Assembly: GCF_009362785.1 (NCBI RefSeq)
Contig: NZ_WHNQ01000037.1
Span: 1 to 60,109, forward strand
Length of the DNA stretch: 60,109 bases
Source of the DNA: Paraburkholderia atlantica
GTDB taxonomy: Bacteria; Pseudomonadota; Gammaproteobacteria; Burkholderiales; Burkholderiaceae
Direction: 5' to 3'
Every line of letters begins with the position of its first letter. Within the stretch, counting starts at the first letter, position 1. The position numbers and the translations under genes are program-made. The notes below the pieces were generated by a model. The model was not told where the DNA came from and did not search any database. It saw only the letters and a program-made list of their open reading frames with translations. This document shows positions 43,871-52,035 of this stretch, piece after piece.

Positions 43871-44730
43871 AGCGTCCTCCCGCGATGCGGATTCGCGAGG
43901 TCGTTCAGACCGTTGCCGATCAGGTTCAGGCTCAGCACCGTAACGAGTACCGCGCAGCCCGGCAGCGCGGTCATGTACCACGCGGTCTGCAGTGCCTCGC
44001 GGCCCGAGCCGATCATGCTGCCCCAGGTGATGACATTCGGATCGCCGAGGCCGAGGAACGACAGCACGGCTTCGGTCAGGATCGCGTTGCCCGCGAGAAT
44101 CGACATCATCACGATGGCCGGCGTCGCCACATTCGGCAGCACGTGGGTGAGCACGATGCGCGGCCGGCTCATGCCGATCACGGTCGCGGCCTGCACGAAT
44201 TCCGCGCGGGCGACGCGCAGCGCATCCGCCCTCACCAGCCGCGCGACCTGCGGCCAGTTCGTCAGCGCCACGCCGAGCACGATGGTCAGCACGCTCGGAT
44301 GCACGACCACCACCAGCACGATCGTGAAGAGCAGCGCGGGCATCGTCTGGAACAGCTCGGCGATACGCATCAGCACGTCGTCGACGAGGCCGCCATAGAA
44401 GCCGGCCACCGCGCCGATCAGCAGGCCGGCGAGCGTGGCCAGCAACCCGGCCGCGACGCCGATCTCGACCGACACGCGCGCACCGTACGCAATGCCGCTG
44501 AACATGTCGCGCCCCATCATGTCGGTGCCGAGCGGGAACGCCGGGTCCGTCTGCGGCCACGTGAACGGCGTGCCGGCCATGTCGAGCGGGTCGTTATGCG
44601 TGAAGTACGGCGCACCGATCGCGAGCACGCAGATCGCGGCGAGCAGCAGCACGCCGACGCTCAGGCTCGGCGACTGGATGACACGCCGCCACAGGCGTGC
44701 GGGTTTCACCGTGAGCACGATGTCGCTCAT
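43867..44730 (-). CDS. Dpp/Opp-type peptide ABC transporter permease (DppC-like)
   Basis: 287-residue permease with the C-type signature GTDMMGRDMFSGIAYGARVS and the coupling loop EFVQAATVIGMSRPRIVL. ATG 44730 overlaps the previous permease stop (ATGA) and the next gene overlaps its own stop, so the whole importer is translated as a chain. Confidence 0.9.
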   Translation of the reverse strand: MSDIVLTVKPARLWRRVIQSPSLSVGVLLLAAICVLAIGAPYFTHNDPLDMAGTPFTWPQTDPAFPLGTDMMGRDMFSGIAYGARVSVEIGVAAGLLATLAGLLIGAVAGFYGGLVDDVLMRIAELFQTMPALLFTIVLVVVVHPSVLTIVLGVALTNWPQVARLVRADALRVARAEFVQAATVIGMSRPRIVLTHVLPNVATPAIVMMSILAGNAILTEAVLSFLGLGDPNVITWGSMIGSGREALQTAWYMTALPGCAVLVTVLSLNLIGNGLNDLANPHRGRTL

Positions 44731-45752
44731 CGCTGCTCCTCGATGCGTGGATCGAACCACCCGTAGGCGAGGTCCATCGCCAGATTGACGATGAGCACCA
44801 GCACGGAACTGAACAGCAGAATGCCGAGCAGCAGGTTCAGATCGCGCGAGGCGACGGCATCGAGCGCGAGCTGTCCGAGCCCGGGCCAACTGAACACCGT
44901 CTCGATCGCCACCGAGCCGCTGAACAGCGTGCCGAACTGCAACGCGGTCATCGTGACGATCGGCAGCAGCGCATTCGGCACGACGTGCGCGCGGATCGTC
45001 GCAGCCCGCGACAGACCTTTCGCCCGCGCGGTACGGACGAAGTCGAGACCGGCCACCTCCAGCACGGAGGCGCGCATCAGCCTTGCGTAGATCGCGAGGT
45101 AATACGCGGCGAGGCAAAACACCGGCAGCGCCATGTGCGCCGCGATGTCGCCGACGCGGGTCCAGCCAGTCGCGGCGAGGCCCGGCGTCGTGATGCCGCC
45201 CGCCGGCAACCAGTGCAGATGCGCGGAGAACAGCACCATCAGCATCAGCCCCAGCCAGAACAGCGGCGTCGCGAAACCGAGTGTGGCGAGGATCGAAATC
45301 GCGATGTCGACCGAGCGCCGGCGCGACACCGCCGCCACGGTCCCGGCGACACAGCCGAACAGCAGCGCGATCACGAGTGCGCCCACCATCAGCAGCGCCG
45401 TCGCCGGCAAGCGTTCGAGAATCAGCCGCAGCACGGACTCGTTGTAGCGGAACGACCAGCCCAGATCGAGGCGAACCATGCGGTCGAGGTAAGCGAGAAA
45501 CTGCAGCGCGAGCGGCTGATCCGTGCCGAACTGATGGCGAAGCGCGGCGAGGTACTCGGGGGTCGCGGCGCCTGCCTCGCCCGCCATCACGTCGGCCAGA
45601 TCGCCCGGCGCGAGACGCAGCCAGAAGAAGTTCAGCACCGCGATCGTGACGACGAGCGGCAACGCTTGCAGCAGCCGGCGCAGCGGGTATGGCAGTGGCC
45701 GGCGGCGCTGGCGGGACGCCGACCTGCTGGCACGGATCGGCACGTCAGCCAT
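44727..45752 (-). CDS. Dpp/Opp-type peptide ABC transporter permease (DppB-like)
   Basis: 341-residue permease; N-terminal membrane segment LPLVVTIAVLNFFWLRLAPG and the DppB-type coupling loop DFVRTARAKGLSRAATIRAH. Its start overlaps the end of the binding-protein gene by 8 bp. Confidence 0.9.
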   Translation of the reverse strand: MADVPIRASRSASRQRRRPLPYPLRRLLQALPLVVTIAVLNFFWLRLAPGDLADVMAGEAGAATPEYLAALRHQFGTDQPLALQFLAYLDRMVRLDLGWSFRYNESVLRLILERLPATALLMVGALVIALLFGCVAGTVAAVSRRRSVDIAISILATLGFATPLFWLGLMLMVLFSAHLHWLPAGGITTPGLAATGWTRVGDIAAHMALPVFCLAAYYLAIYARLMRASVLEVAGLDFVRTARAKGLSRAATIRAHVVPNALLPIVTMTALQFGTLFSGSVAIETVFSWPGLGQLALDAVASRDLNLLLGILLFSSVLVLIVNLAMDLAYGWFDPRIEEQR

Positions 45753-47340
45753 GGGCGGCCGCGCCGATGGTCACGTCGTCGAGCGACGCGTATACGCCGA
45801 TCGGTGTCGTGTTGACGTTCTGCAGGCTGCGCGAATAGATGCGGAAGAACTTCAGTTCCGCGAGCGAGATCGACGGCAGATCGCGTTGCGCAATCACCTG
45901 CATCTGGTGAATCGCCTGCGTGCGCTTGTCCGGGTCCTGCTCGGTCTGGATCGCCTCGATCACGCGATCCATCTCGGGCGACGCGTAGCCGGAGCCGTTG
46001 CTCCATGGGGCGCCGCTGATGATGTTCTTCGACCAGAAGCGGCGGATCACGCCGATCTGCGGATCGGCGAACGCAGCATAGAACACGTTCATCGTGTCGA
46101 AGTCGTGTTCCGTATAAATCTTCCGCAGATAGGTCGGCAGATCGTAATTGACGAGCGTGACCTCGACACCGATGCGCTTGAGTTGCTGCTGGATGAACTG
46201 TCCGGCGCGTTGGTAATCCTCACCATACGTGTGGTTCAGGTGATTGAAGCGCAGGCGCACGCCGTCGCTGCCGCGTGGAAAACCGGCGGCATCCAGCAGT
46301 GCCTCCGCTTTTTGCGGGTCGTACGGATACTGCGGTGTGTCCGCCGCATAGAAGCGGGTCTGGTAGCTGGGCACCGGTCCCGTTGCGGGGGTCGCAAAGT
46401 CGTAGAACACGGTCTTCGCCAGCAGCTTCAGGTTGATCGCATGCGCGATCGCTTGCCGCACGCGCACGTCCTGAAACCGCTTCTGACGCAGATTGAAGTC
46501 CATAAAGAACATCGGTGCGTTCGAGCGCCAGCCTTTCGTATCGAGGACGAGATTCGGGTTCTGCTCGAGACGGCGCGCTTCGACGAGAGAGACCGGCGTC
46601 AGCGGCGCGTACTGCACACTGCCGTTTTGCAGCGCGATGCTGCGCGCGCTCGCATCCGGAATGATGCGGAAGATCAGCTCATCGACGCGCGGCCTGCCCT
46701 TGTCCCAGTAGTCGGGGTTCTTTACGAGGCGAATGTAGTTGCCGCGGTTCCATTCCTTGAAAATGAAGCCGCCCGTGCCGACCGGCTTCGCGTTGTACGG
46801 ATTAGTCAGCGGATCGGTGCCGGCGTATAGATGCTTCGGGAAGATGAATGCCGAAGACGTGTCGAGATATGACCAGATCACGGGCGATGGCTGCGCGAGC
46901 CGGAACACCGCGGTGTACGGATCGGGCGTGTCCACGGCGACGATCTGCGCGAACGTGGGCCGCGCGATCGGATGCACTTTCTTCGACACTTCCATGATCG
47001 AGTACTGCACGTCCGCCGACGTGAACGGCGTCCCGTCATGCCATTTCACGTCGTTGCGCAGCCTGAACGTGATCGTGCGGCGATCGGCCGACTCCGTCCA
47101 CGAGGTGGCGAGCTGTGGCACCGGACGGAACGCTTCGTCATAGGTGACCAGTCCATCGAACATATTGCTGGACACCACGTTGGTCGGATTGGCCGGCGTC
47201 GAGCCGGCTGCGAGGCCAGCCGGCTCCGGCAACGTATTGGCGACGAGCGTGGTGGAGGACGCGCCCCAGGCGAAGTCGCCAAGCAGGCTCCCGCCGACCA
47301 TCGCGGTGGCCCCGATCAGAAATTCTCTACGTGTCGACAT
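45745..47340 (-). CDS. Dpp/Opp-type solute-binding protein (family 5)
   Basis: 531 residues. The N-terminus MSTRREFLIGATAMVGGSLL has a twin-arginine motif (RREFL) and hydrophobic core, suggesting export by the Tat route. Family signature FRLRNDVKWHDGTPFTSADV. First gene of the sulfur operon, starting 140 bp from an operator-like palindrome. Because the operon is otherwise about sulfur, the ligand may be a sulfur-containing peptide such as glutathione or a thioether; this is inference from neighbours only. Confidence 0.88.
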   Translation of the reverse strand: MSTRREFLIGATAMVGGSLLGDFAWGASSTTLVANTLPEPAGLAAGSTPANPTNVVSSNMFDGLVTYDEAFRPVPQLATSWTESADRRTITFRLRNDVKWHDGTPFTSADVQYSIMEVSKKVHPIARPTFAQIVAVDTPDPYTAVFRLAQPSPVIWSYLDTSSAFIFPKHLYAGTDPLTNPYNAKPVGTGGFIFKEWNRGNYIRLVKNPDYWDKGRPRVDELIFRIIPDASARSIALQNGSVQYAPLTPVSLVEARRLEQNPNLVLDTKGWRSNAPMFFMDFNLRQKRFQDVRVRQAIAHAINLKLLAKTVFYDFATPATGPVPSYQTRFYAADTPQYPYDPQKAEALLDAAGFPRGSDGVRLRFNHLNHTYGEDYQRAGQFIQQQLKRIGVEVTLVNYDLPTYLRKIYTEHDFDTMNVFYAAFADPQIGVIRRFWSKNIISGAPWSNGSGYASPEMDRVIEAIQTEQDPDKRTQAIHQMQVIAQRDLPSISLAELKFFRIYSRSLQNVNTTPIGVYASLDDVTIGAAAHG

Positions 47341-47479
47341 CAGTGCGTCTTTTTTTCAAGGTAGGGCGTCCTGATCAGCGGACGCTGGACAAGGTCCGAG
47401 ACAGCGGGCGGCTTGCGCAGGCAGGGTGGACCCTTTGCGATTCCCGATGCCGGGGCTATTTCACAAACTGTGCTGCCTG

Positions 47480-47515
47480 TACAATATTTCGGAAGAAAAA
47501 TTCCGTTTTATTGTA
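47480..47515. promoter_or_regulatory. 36-bp operator-like palindrome at the head of the sulfur operon
   Basis: Two nested inverted repeats share one centre: outer arms TACAATA (47480-47486) and TATTGTA (47509-47515), inner arms CGGAA (47490-47494) and TTCCG (47501-47505), with the core GAAAAA. IclR-family proteins often bind such GGAA/TTCC palindromes. It lies 140 bp before the binding-protein start and 119 bp before the IclR start, in the divergent spacer, so it is the natural switch for both. The rest of the spacer (47341-47633) shows no gene. Confidence 0.6.
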
Positions 47516-47633
47516 TGGACCTCCCCGGGGCTCACCAACCAAGCAATTCATATATGCAATTCTGCCCAGCCGGTTTCGTGATGTACGCTGCCTACCCTCA
47601 GTGCCTGCCTGCCCTCGCCGGATCGCGCTAGCC

Positions 47634-48449
47634 ATGGCAACCATTCCCAGCACAGAAGGCGCCGCCGAACGACGCGAGACCGAATCGGGCGCGCTCGCGC
47701 GAGGATTGAACGTGCTGTCCCGTCTGCACGAAGCCGCGCGCCCGCTCAGCCTGCAGGAAATCGCCGATAGCGTCGGGCTAGCCGCCAGCACGTGTCACCG
47801 CCTGCTTCAGTCGCTCGATCAGGCAGGCTATGTGTATCGAGAAGGTTCGCTCTACTGCCCGACGCCACGGGCCGCCTGCCCGCTGCCGCTCGAACACCCA
47901 CTGAACCGTCTGCGGCGCGACACCGCCCCGCTGATGCGCGAGTTGCAGGAGCGTCACGGTCCGTCTGTGCTGCTGATCGCTTTCATGGGCAACCATCGGG
48001 CGACGGTGGACTCGGTCGCGGGCAACTACAGCGTGGCGCCGTATTTCGACACCAATGTCAGTGCGCCGCTGCACGCGTCGGTTTCCGGCAAGATCTTGCT
48101 GAGCGATCGCACGCCTGAACAACGTGACCTGCTGCTCGGCCCCGCGCCCTTTCCCGCTCGTACAGAGTTCACCATCCGTGATCGCGCGGCGCTTTATGCC
48201 GAGCTTGACGAGGTTCGGCAACGCGGTTGGGCCACGAACGAGAACGAGAACGTGATCGGGATCTGTGCGGTAGGCACCCGGCTCAGCGCGCCGTCGGGAC
48301 GCGCGGTGGGCGCAATGGTGCTCACCGGTCCGAGCCGCTTTTTCAAGAAGGGCAACCAAGCGATGCGCGATGACCTGCTGAAGTCAGCGGAACTGCTGAA
48401 CTCGACCTCGCATGCGGTTCGGGCGATGTCTCAGTTTCTTGGAATCTAG
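47634..48449 (+). CDS. IclR-family transcriptional regulator
   Basis: 271 residues: winged helix at about 20-85 (ALARGLNVLSRLHEAARPLS, LQEIADSVGLAASTCHRLLQ) and an IclR effector domain with the typical ASVSGKILLSDRTPEQRD and ENENVIGICAVGTRLSAPSG. ATG at 47634 gives the usual length; the open frame extends to 47331 but that is the intergenic spacer. Divergent from the sulfur operon, so probably its regulator. Confidence 0.88.
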   Translation: MATIPSTEGAAERRETESGALARGLNVLSRLHEAARPLSLQEIADSVGLAASTCHRLLQSLDQAGYVYREGSLYCPTPRAACPLPLEHPLNRLRRDTAPLMRELQERHGPSVLLIAFMGNHRATVDSVAGNYSVAPYFDTNVSAPLHASVSGKILLSDRTPEQRDLLLGPAPFPARTEFTIRDRAALYAELDEVRQRGWATNENENVIGICAVGTRLSAPSGRAVGAMVLTGPSRFFKKGNQAMRDDLLKSAELLNSTSHAVRAMSQFLGI

Positions 48450-49114
48450 ATCGCCGGGTATACCGGCGGATGAAGGAGCGTGCGAAGCGAATCATCGATC
48501 ACGCGGTCAGCCTGCCGCGCGCTTCGGTCGGAGCGCAAAAGGACGGGTGTGTTTCAAGCGTATAGAACCGGGCGTTGTGCCTGCTACAAAACCTGGGGAC
48601 GGTAGCGAACCGTTGCAGTACGTCGTTAGTCGAGGATGCGAAAGAGTCTGCTCCAATGCGGCGCGAGACGTCGGGGCGTATTCACTGATCGTGGGCAAAG
48701 GACAAGTTTCGCCGCGAAACGGCCCTGACCGCCGAGGCTTCGAGGGAGTGCGCGACGTTCCGATGCGACCATCGCAGCACATCCCGGCGCCGACGTTTCC
48801 TCGCTGGCCGTTGTGCTTGCATCCGCGCAACCTCTTTGAGTTTGTCGGTCCGGCCTTTGCAGGAGGGCTGGCCTGCGACCGTTCGGCGGAAGACTTAGGC
48901 TTTGTTGCGCGTCCCGCGATGTGTTCGCTTGCGAACACATCCGTATCGAATGCGTCCATGCTGTGATTCATTGTCGGGCTGGCCATGTGAGACTATGTGC
49001 TCTCCCACGCTGGCCAAACGGCCTGCGATAACAAAGTCGACCGTTGGCGACGCGCATTTCATTGGGAATCCTTTTGGGGGTTTTTACCAATAACTCGACC
49101 ATATGAGGATTTCG
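48450..49114. other. 665-bp region without a supported gene
   Basis: Opposite-strand open frames overlap here (48412-48966 plus, 48507-48986 minus), but neither has a ribosome site or a protein-like composition. The only strong structure is the palindrome at 48918-48941. The last 60 bp before 49115 are AT-rich and may hold the promoter of the repeat protein. Confidence 0.5.
48918..48941. repeat. near-perfect 24-nt palindrome
   Basis: Arms GATGTGTTCGC and GCGAACACATC are exact complements with a 2-nt centre (TT). No T run follows, so it does not look like a rho-independent terminator. It is 174 bp upstream of the repeat-protein start and more likely an operator or a protein-binding site. Confidence 0.7.
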
Positions 49115-49597
49115 ATGACACTGAACGTGGACGGCACGGCTGGCGTGCCGGATGAGATCGTTACGACGCCGACCGATGAGTCAATCCAGGAGCCCAATGC
49201 GTCAGGGGACGATGCGGATCTGGCGGTAGCTCAGTCAGCCGACGTTGCAGATGCGGCGGTAGCTGAGTCGGGCGACGTTGCAGATGCGGCGGTAGCTGAG
49301 TCAGCCGACGTTGCGGATGCGGCGGTAACTGAGTCAGCCGACGTTGCGGATGCGGCGGTAGCTGAGTCGGGCGACGTTGCGGATCTGGTGGAAGCTCAGT
49401 CAGGCGACGTTGCAGATGTTCCGCAAGCTGAGTCAAGCGACGTTGCAGGTTTGGCGGAAGTTGAGTCAGGCGATGCCGTTGATGCGCAGGTAGCTGAAAG
49501 TTCGAGGGAGGATGCCGACGCACCCGCTGATGAGAACCCAGCGGCCGATCCAGTAGATCCGGCCGTCGAGCAAGACGGCGAAGTCAACGAGGATTGA
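49115..49597 (+). CDS. acidic protein made of 11-residue repeats
   Basis: 160 residues with almost no basic residues. Residues about 35-125 are eight or nine copies of an 11-residue unit, consensus D-V-A-D-A-A-V-A-E-S-G (33 bp per unit). The first four are nearly identical in DNA; later ones drift (DVADLVEAQSG, DVADVPQAESS, DVAGLAEVESG). The ends are unstructured acidic/proline-rich stretches. ATG at 49115 has GAGG upstream; ATG 49103 is also in frame. No signal peptide or membrane segment. Eleven-residue periodicity is seen in LEA-type and synuclein-like helices; function unknown. Confidence 0.7.
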   Translation: MTLNVDGTAGVPDEIVTTPTDESIQEPNASGDDADLAVAQSADVADAAVAESGDVADAAVAESADVADAAVTESADVADAAVAESGDVADLVEAQSGDVADVPQAESSDVAGLAEVESGDAVDAQVAESSREDADAPADENPAADPVDPAVEQDGEVNED

Positions 49598-49859
49598 CGG
49601 TCGGCACTCCGGGCAATCCTTTGTACCGCCCCTGCTTCGCACCCGGCATCGGGAGTTGCGTACCCGGTGCCGGAGCCTCAGCCGAGGACTTATCGCGCCA
49701 CGGGCGGTGGCACGATCGATGCCGCAAGGCTGGTTCTACGAGCGATGCGGCCGCTTGCCGACATTGTCGGCATTAAGTAGAGGAGCGGCAGCTTTCTAAA
49801 TCCGCGAACTCACACTTCCGACCTCAAGAGCCCTTCAATCCCCTGCACCCTGTACGGCT

Positions 49860-50150
49860 GTTTTCGAAGTCGAACTGTCATTCGAAGGATATCGGCCGGA
49901 AGCCGATCTGCTGCAGGCCACCTCAGCGTTCGCGCGCAAGCTCGCGTTCGGCCCGACCCGCGCCTACGCCGCGCACAAGGCGCTATTGCGCGCGTGGGCG
50001 GTCGGCGGCGTCGCGGCCGCGGACGAAGCGATGTTCGACATTGCGATGCGTCGGTTCAAATCCGACGACGCCCAGCCCGGAATCCGCTCCGCCGTCGAAG
50101 CGCTGAAGGCCGGTCGTCCGCGTCCTGTCATGGACTTCAACGGGCATTGA
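49860..50150 (+). pseudogene. 3' relic of an enoyl-CoA hydratase (crotonase) gene
   Basis: One frame reads as the C-terminal about 90 residues of a crotonase-family protein: FARKLAFGPTRAYAAHKALL, then RAWAVGGVAAADEAMFDIAM and a stop at 50148-50150. The catalytic core upstream is missing and the preceding 260 bp (49598-49859) give no continuation. A deletion or insertion removed the first two thirds of the gene. It ends 72 bp before the LysR start. Confidence 0.65.
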
Positions 50151-50222
50151 AAGCGCGCAAACCGCAGGTGTCGAAATTGTGCGGTCTAATGGCGTCTTCC
50201 CCATCGAACGGAGACGCCCGTC

Positions 50223-51134
50223 ATGGACCGCATCGCAGCGATGAACGCTTTTGTCCGCGTAGTCGAAGCCGGCACGTTCACGAAGGCGGCTGAAACGCTC
50301 GACATGCCGAACGCTTCATTGACGCGGCTGATCCAGAAGCTCGAGGAAGACCTGAAGGTGCGGCTGCTGCACCGCACGACGCGCTCGGTCACCGTCACGC
50401 CGGAAGGCGCGATCTACTACGAGCGCGTCGTGCGCCTGCTCGCGGAGTTCGCGGATATCGAATCGTCCACCACCCATGCACGCATGAAACCGTCGGGCAG
50501 GCTGCGCGTCGATGCCGCGACGGCGATCGGCGCGCTCGTGCTGGTGCCGGCGCTCGACGATTTCTACCGCACCTATCCGGACATCGGCATCGAACTCCAG
50601 GTCGGCAACGAGCGCACCGACCTGATCGCCGAGGGTTTCGACTGCGCAATCCGCGCCGGCAGGGTCGACGAGCAGTTTCTGGTCGCGCGGCAGATCGGCA
50701 GTTTCGGTTTTACGACCTGCGCGACGCCGGCGTTTCTCGCCGCGCACGGCACGCCGACATCGCCGGACCAGCTATCCGCGCTTCCGACTATAGGCATGAT
50801 TCCGTCGCACGCGGGCTATCCGCCGTCGTTTCCGTTTTTGTACGCCGATCGGAAAGACGGCCTCCAGTTAAAGCACCGGCTCGTCGTGAACGATACGAAC
50901 GCTTATCTTGCCGCGGGTCTCGCCAGTCTCGGGCTCATCCAGGCGCCCACCTACTCGGTGCGCGACGCGATTGCCGCGGGCAAACTCGTGCCGCTTCTCG
51001 AAGACTGGCCGCAACCGACCATACCCGTCCATGTGATCTATCCGCCCAACCGTTATCTGAGTGCGAAAGTGCGCGTGTTTATCGATTGGCTCGTCGAACT
51101 TTTCGAGCGCGACGAGCAGTTGCGCCGGCGGTGA
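50223..51134 (+). CDS. LysR-family transcriptional regulator
   Basis: 303 residues. N-terminal winged helix (MDRIAAMNAFVRVVEAGTFT, NASLTRLIQKLEEDLKVRLL) and a type 2 periplasmic-binding-like effector domain (GRLRVDAATAIGALVLVPAL, EGFDCAIRAGRVDEQFLVAR). The sequence is of the CrgA/DsdC-unlike 'AaeR-type' LysR group often found next to oxidoreductases. No obvious divergent target gene; upstream lies a decayed crotonase. Confidence 0.88.
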   Translation: MDRIAAMNAFVRVVEAGTFTKAAETLDMPNASLTRLIQKLEEDLKVRLLHRTTRSVTVTPEGAIYYERVVRLLAEFADIESSTTHARMKPSGRLRVDAATAIGALVLVPALDDFYRTYPDIGIELQVGNERTDLIAEGFDCAIRAGRVDEQFLVARQIGSFGFTTCATPAFLAAHGTPTSPDQLSALPTIGMIPSHAGYPPSFPFLYADRKDGLQLKHRLVVNDTNAYLAAGLASLGLIQAPTYSVRDAIAAGKLVPLLEDWPQPTIPVHVIYPPNRYLSAKVRVFIDWLVELFERDEQLRRR

Positions 51135-51147
51135 TCCGTCGTGACCT

Positions 51148-51858
51148 TTACCTCGTGGAGTCGGCTACGTCGGCATCGCGTATCGCCCGCCGCAAGCGTT
51201 CGATGCCCGCATCGAGCAAGCCGAGGCGTTCGAGGGTCAGCGCAGTTTCGTCGAAGTACGCGCGCGCGGTGCCGAGCGGCCCGCGTCCGGTGCGGATCAG
51301 GTGTGCAACATGATCGATCGGAGAGCCGCCGATATAGCGCTGGTGCCCGCGATTGACGACGAAGGTCAGCGCCCGGATGTTGCGGCCGCCGGCCGTCGCC
51401 CGAACCCATCGCGCGTCGTACGCGCCGGCCAGCATTTCGCGCCGCCACAACAGCCGCAGCTCGGCTTCGACCTTCGCGGCATCGATCCGGTGCAGCAGGC
51501 CGTTACACGCGCCACCGCGGTCGAGCCCCAGCATCGCGCCGGGCTTTTCGGGCGTGCCGCGACCGAAGATCATCCGCAGACAGAATCCACGGTGCCAGCC
51601 ATGCACGCGCGCGACGCTGGTCTCGACCACCTCGAGCGCTGGATTCCACATCAGCGAGCCGTAGCCGAACACGTGAAGGTCCCGCCCGGCCTCGTGAGAG
51701 TCGAGCACCGCACGCAGCGTCCGTTCGAGTTCCGCATCGCTGCGCAACGTCAGGCCAGCGGGCGGGTCCGCGCGCAGCGCGTGCAGCAGCGTCCCCTGCG
51801 CCAGGTGTTCGCGCGTCAGCTCGAATAGGGAAGCCGGAGGTTTCTGGTCGCCGGACAT
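51148..51858 (-). CDS. ChaC-type gamma-glutamylcyclotransferase
   Basis: Cleaves the gamma-glutamyl bond of glutathione, giving 5-oxoproline and Cys-Gly. From ATG 51858 the product has 236 residues with the nucleotide-free binding loop VFGYGSLMWNP and GWHRGFCLRM, as in ChaC. The open frame extends to 52011 but the added part is not protein-like. The ribosome site is weak, so the start is uncertain. It ends 14 bp from the convergent LysR gene. A link with the sulfur operon is possible but not shown. Confidence 0.85.
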   Translation of the reverse strand: MSGDQKPPASLFELTREHLAQGTLLHALRADPPAGLTLRSDAELERTLRAVLDSHEAGRDLHVFGYGSLMWNPALEVVETSVARVHGWHRGFCLRMIFGRGTPEKPGAMLGLDRGGACNGLLHRIDAAKVEAELRLLWRREMLAGAYDARWVRATAGGRNIRALTFVVNRGHQRYIGGSPIDHVAHLIRTGRGPLGTARAYFDETALTLERLGLLDAGIERLRRAIRDADVADSTR

Positions 51859-52035
51859 GAAATGATGTGGGTTGCCATGACAGAACAACTGTAAGTTGCA
51901 ACGGCTCGCTGACCAGGCGTGCTTGCCCCAGCGGATCGCCGGATGGCGCGAGCGCACGTAACGGGGCAACGTGAATTGCCACGCGTCGCGCGAGACCCTC
52001 CAGCTCGCCACTCCCGGCGCGACCTCAGACCGCCG

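Noticed and set aside
44560..45117. N-terminal extension of the DppC-like permease (416-codon frame)
   Set aside because: The extra part overlaps the DppB-like gene out of frame; ATG 44730 with ATGA overlap gives the family length.
48507..48986. 159-codon minus-strand frame after the IclR gene
   Set aside because: No start signal, low-complexity Pro/Ser/Arg composition, and an equally long frame on the other strand.
49184..49520. 33-bp tandem units considered as a CRISPR array
   Set aside because: The units are contiguous with no unique spacers and are in frame within a coding sequence.
49161..49523. 120-codon minus-strand repeat protein (QRRLTQLPPH units)
   Set aside because: Only the antisense reading of the 33-bp repeats; the plus-strand frame has a ribosome site and a sensible acidic composition.
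49757..49771. Short hairpin GCCGACA-T-TGTCGGC considered as a terminator or operator
   Set aside because: No T run, only 7-bp arms and no gene clearly ended or controlled by it.
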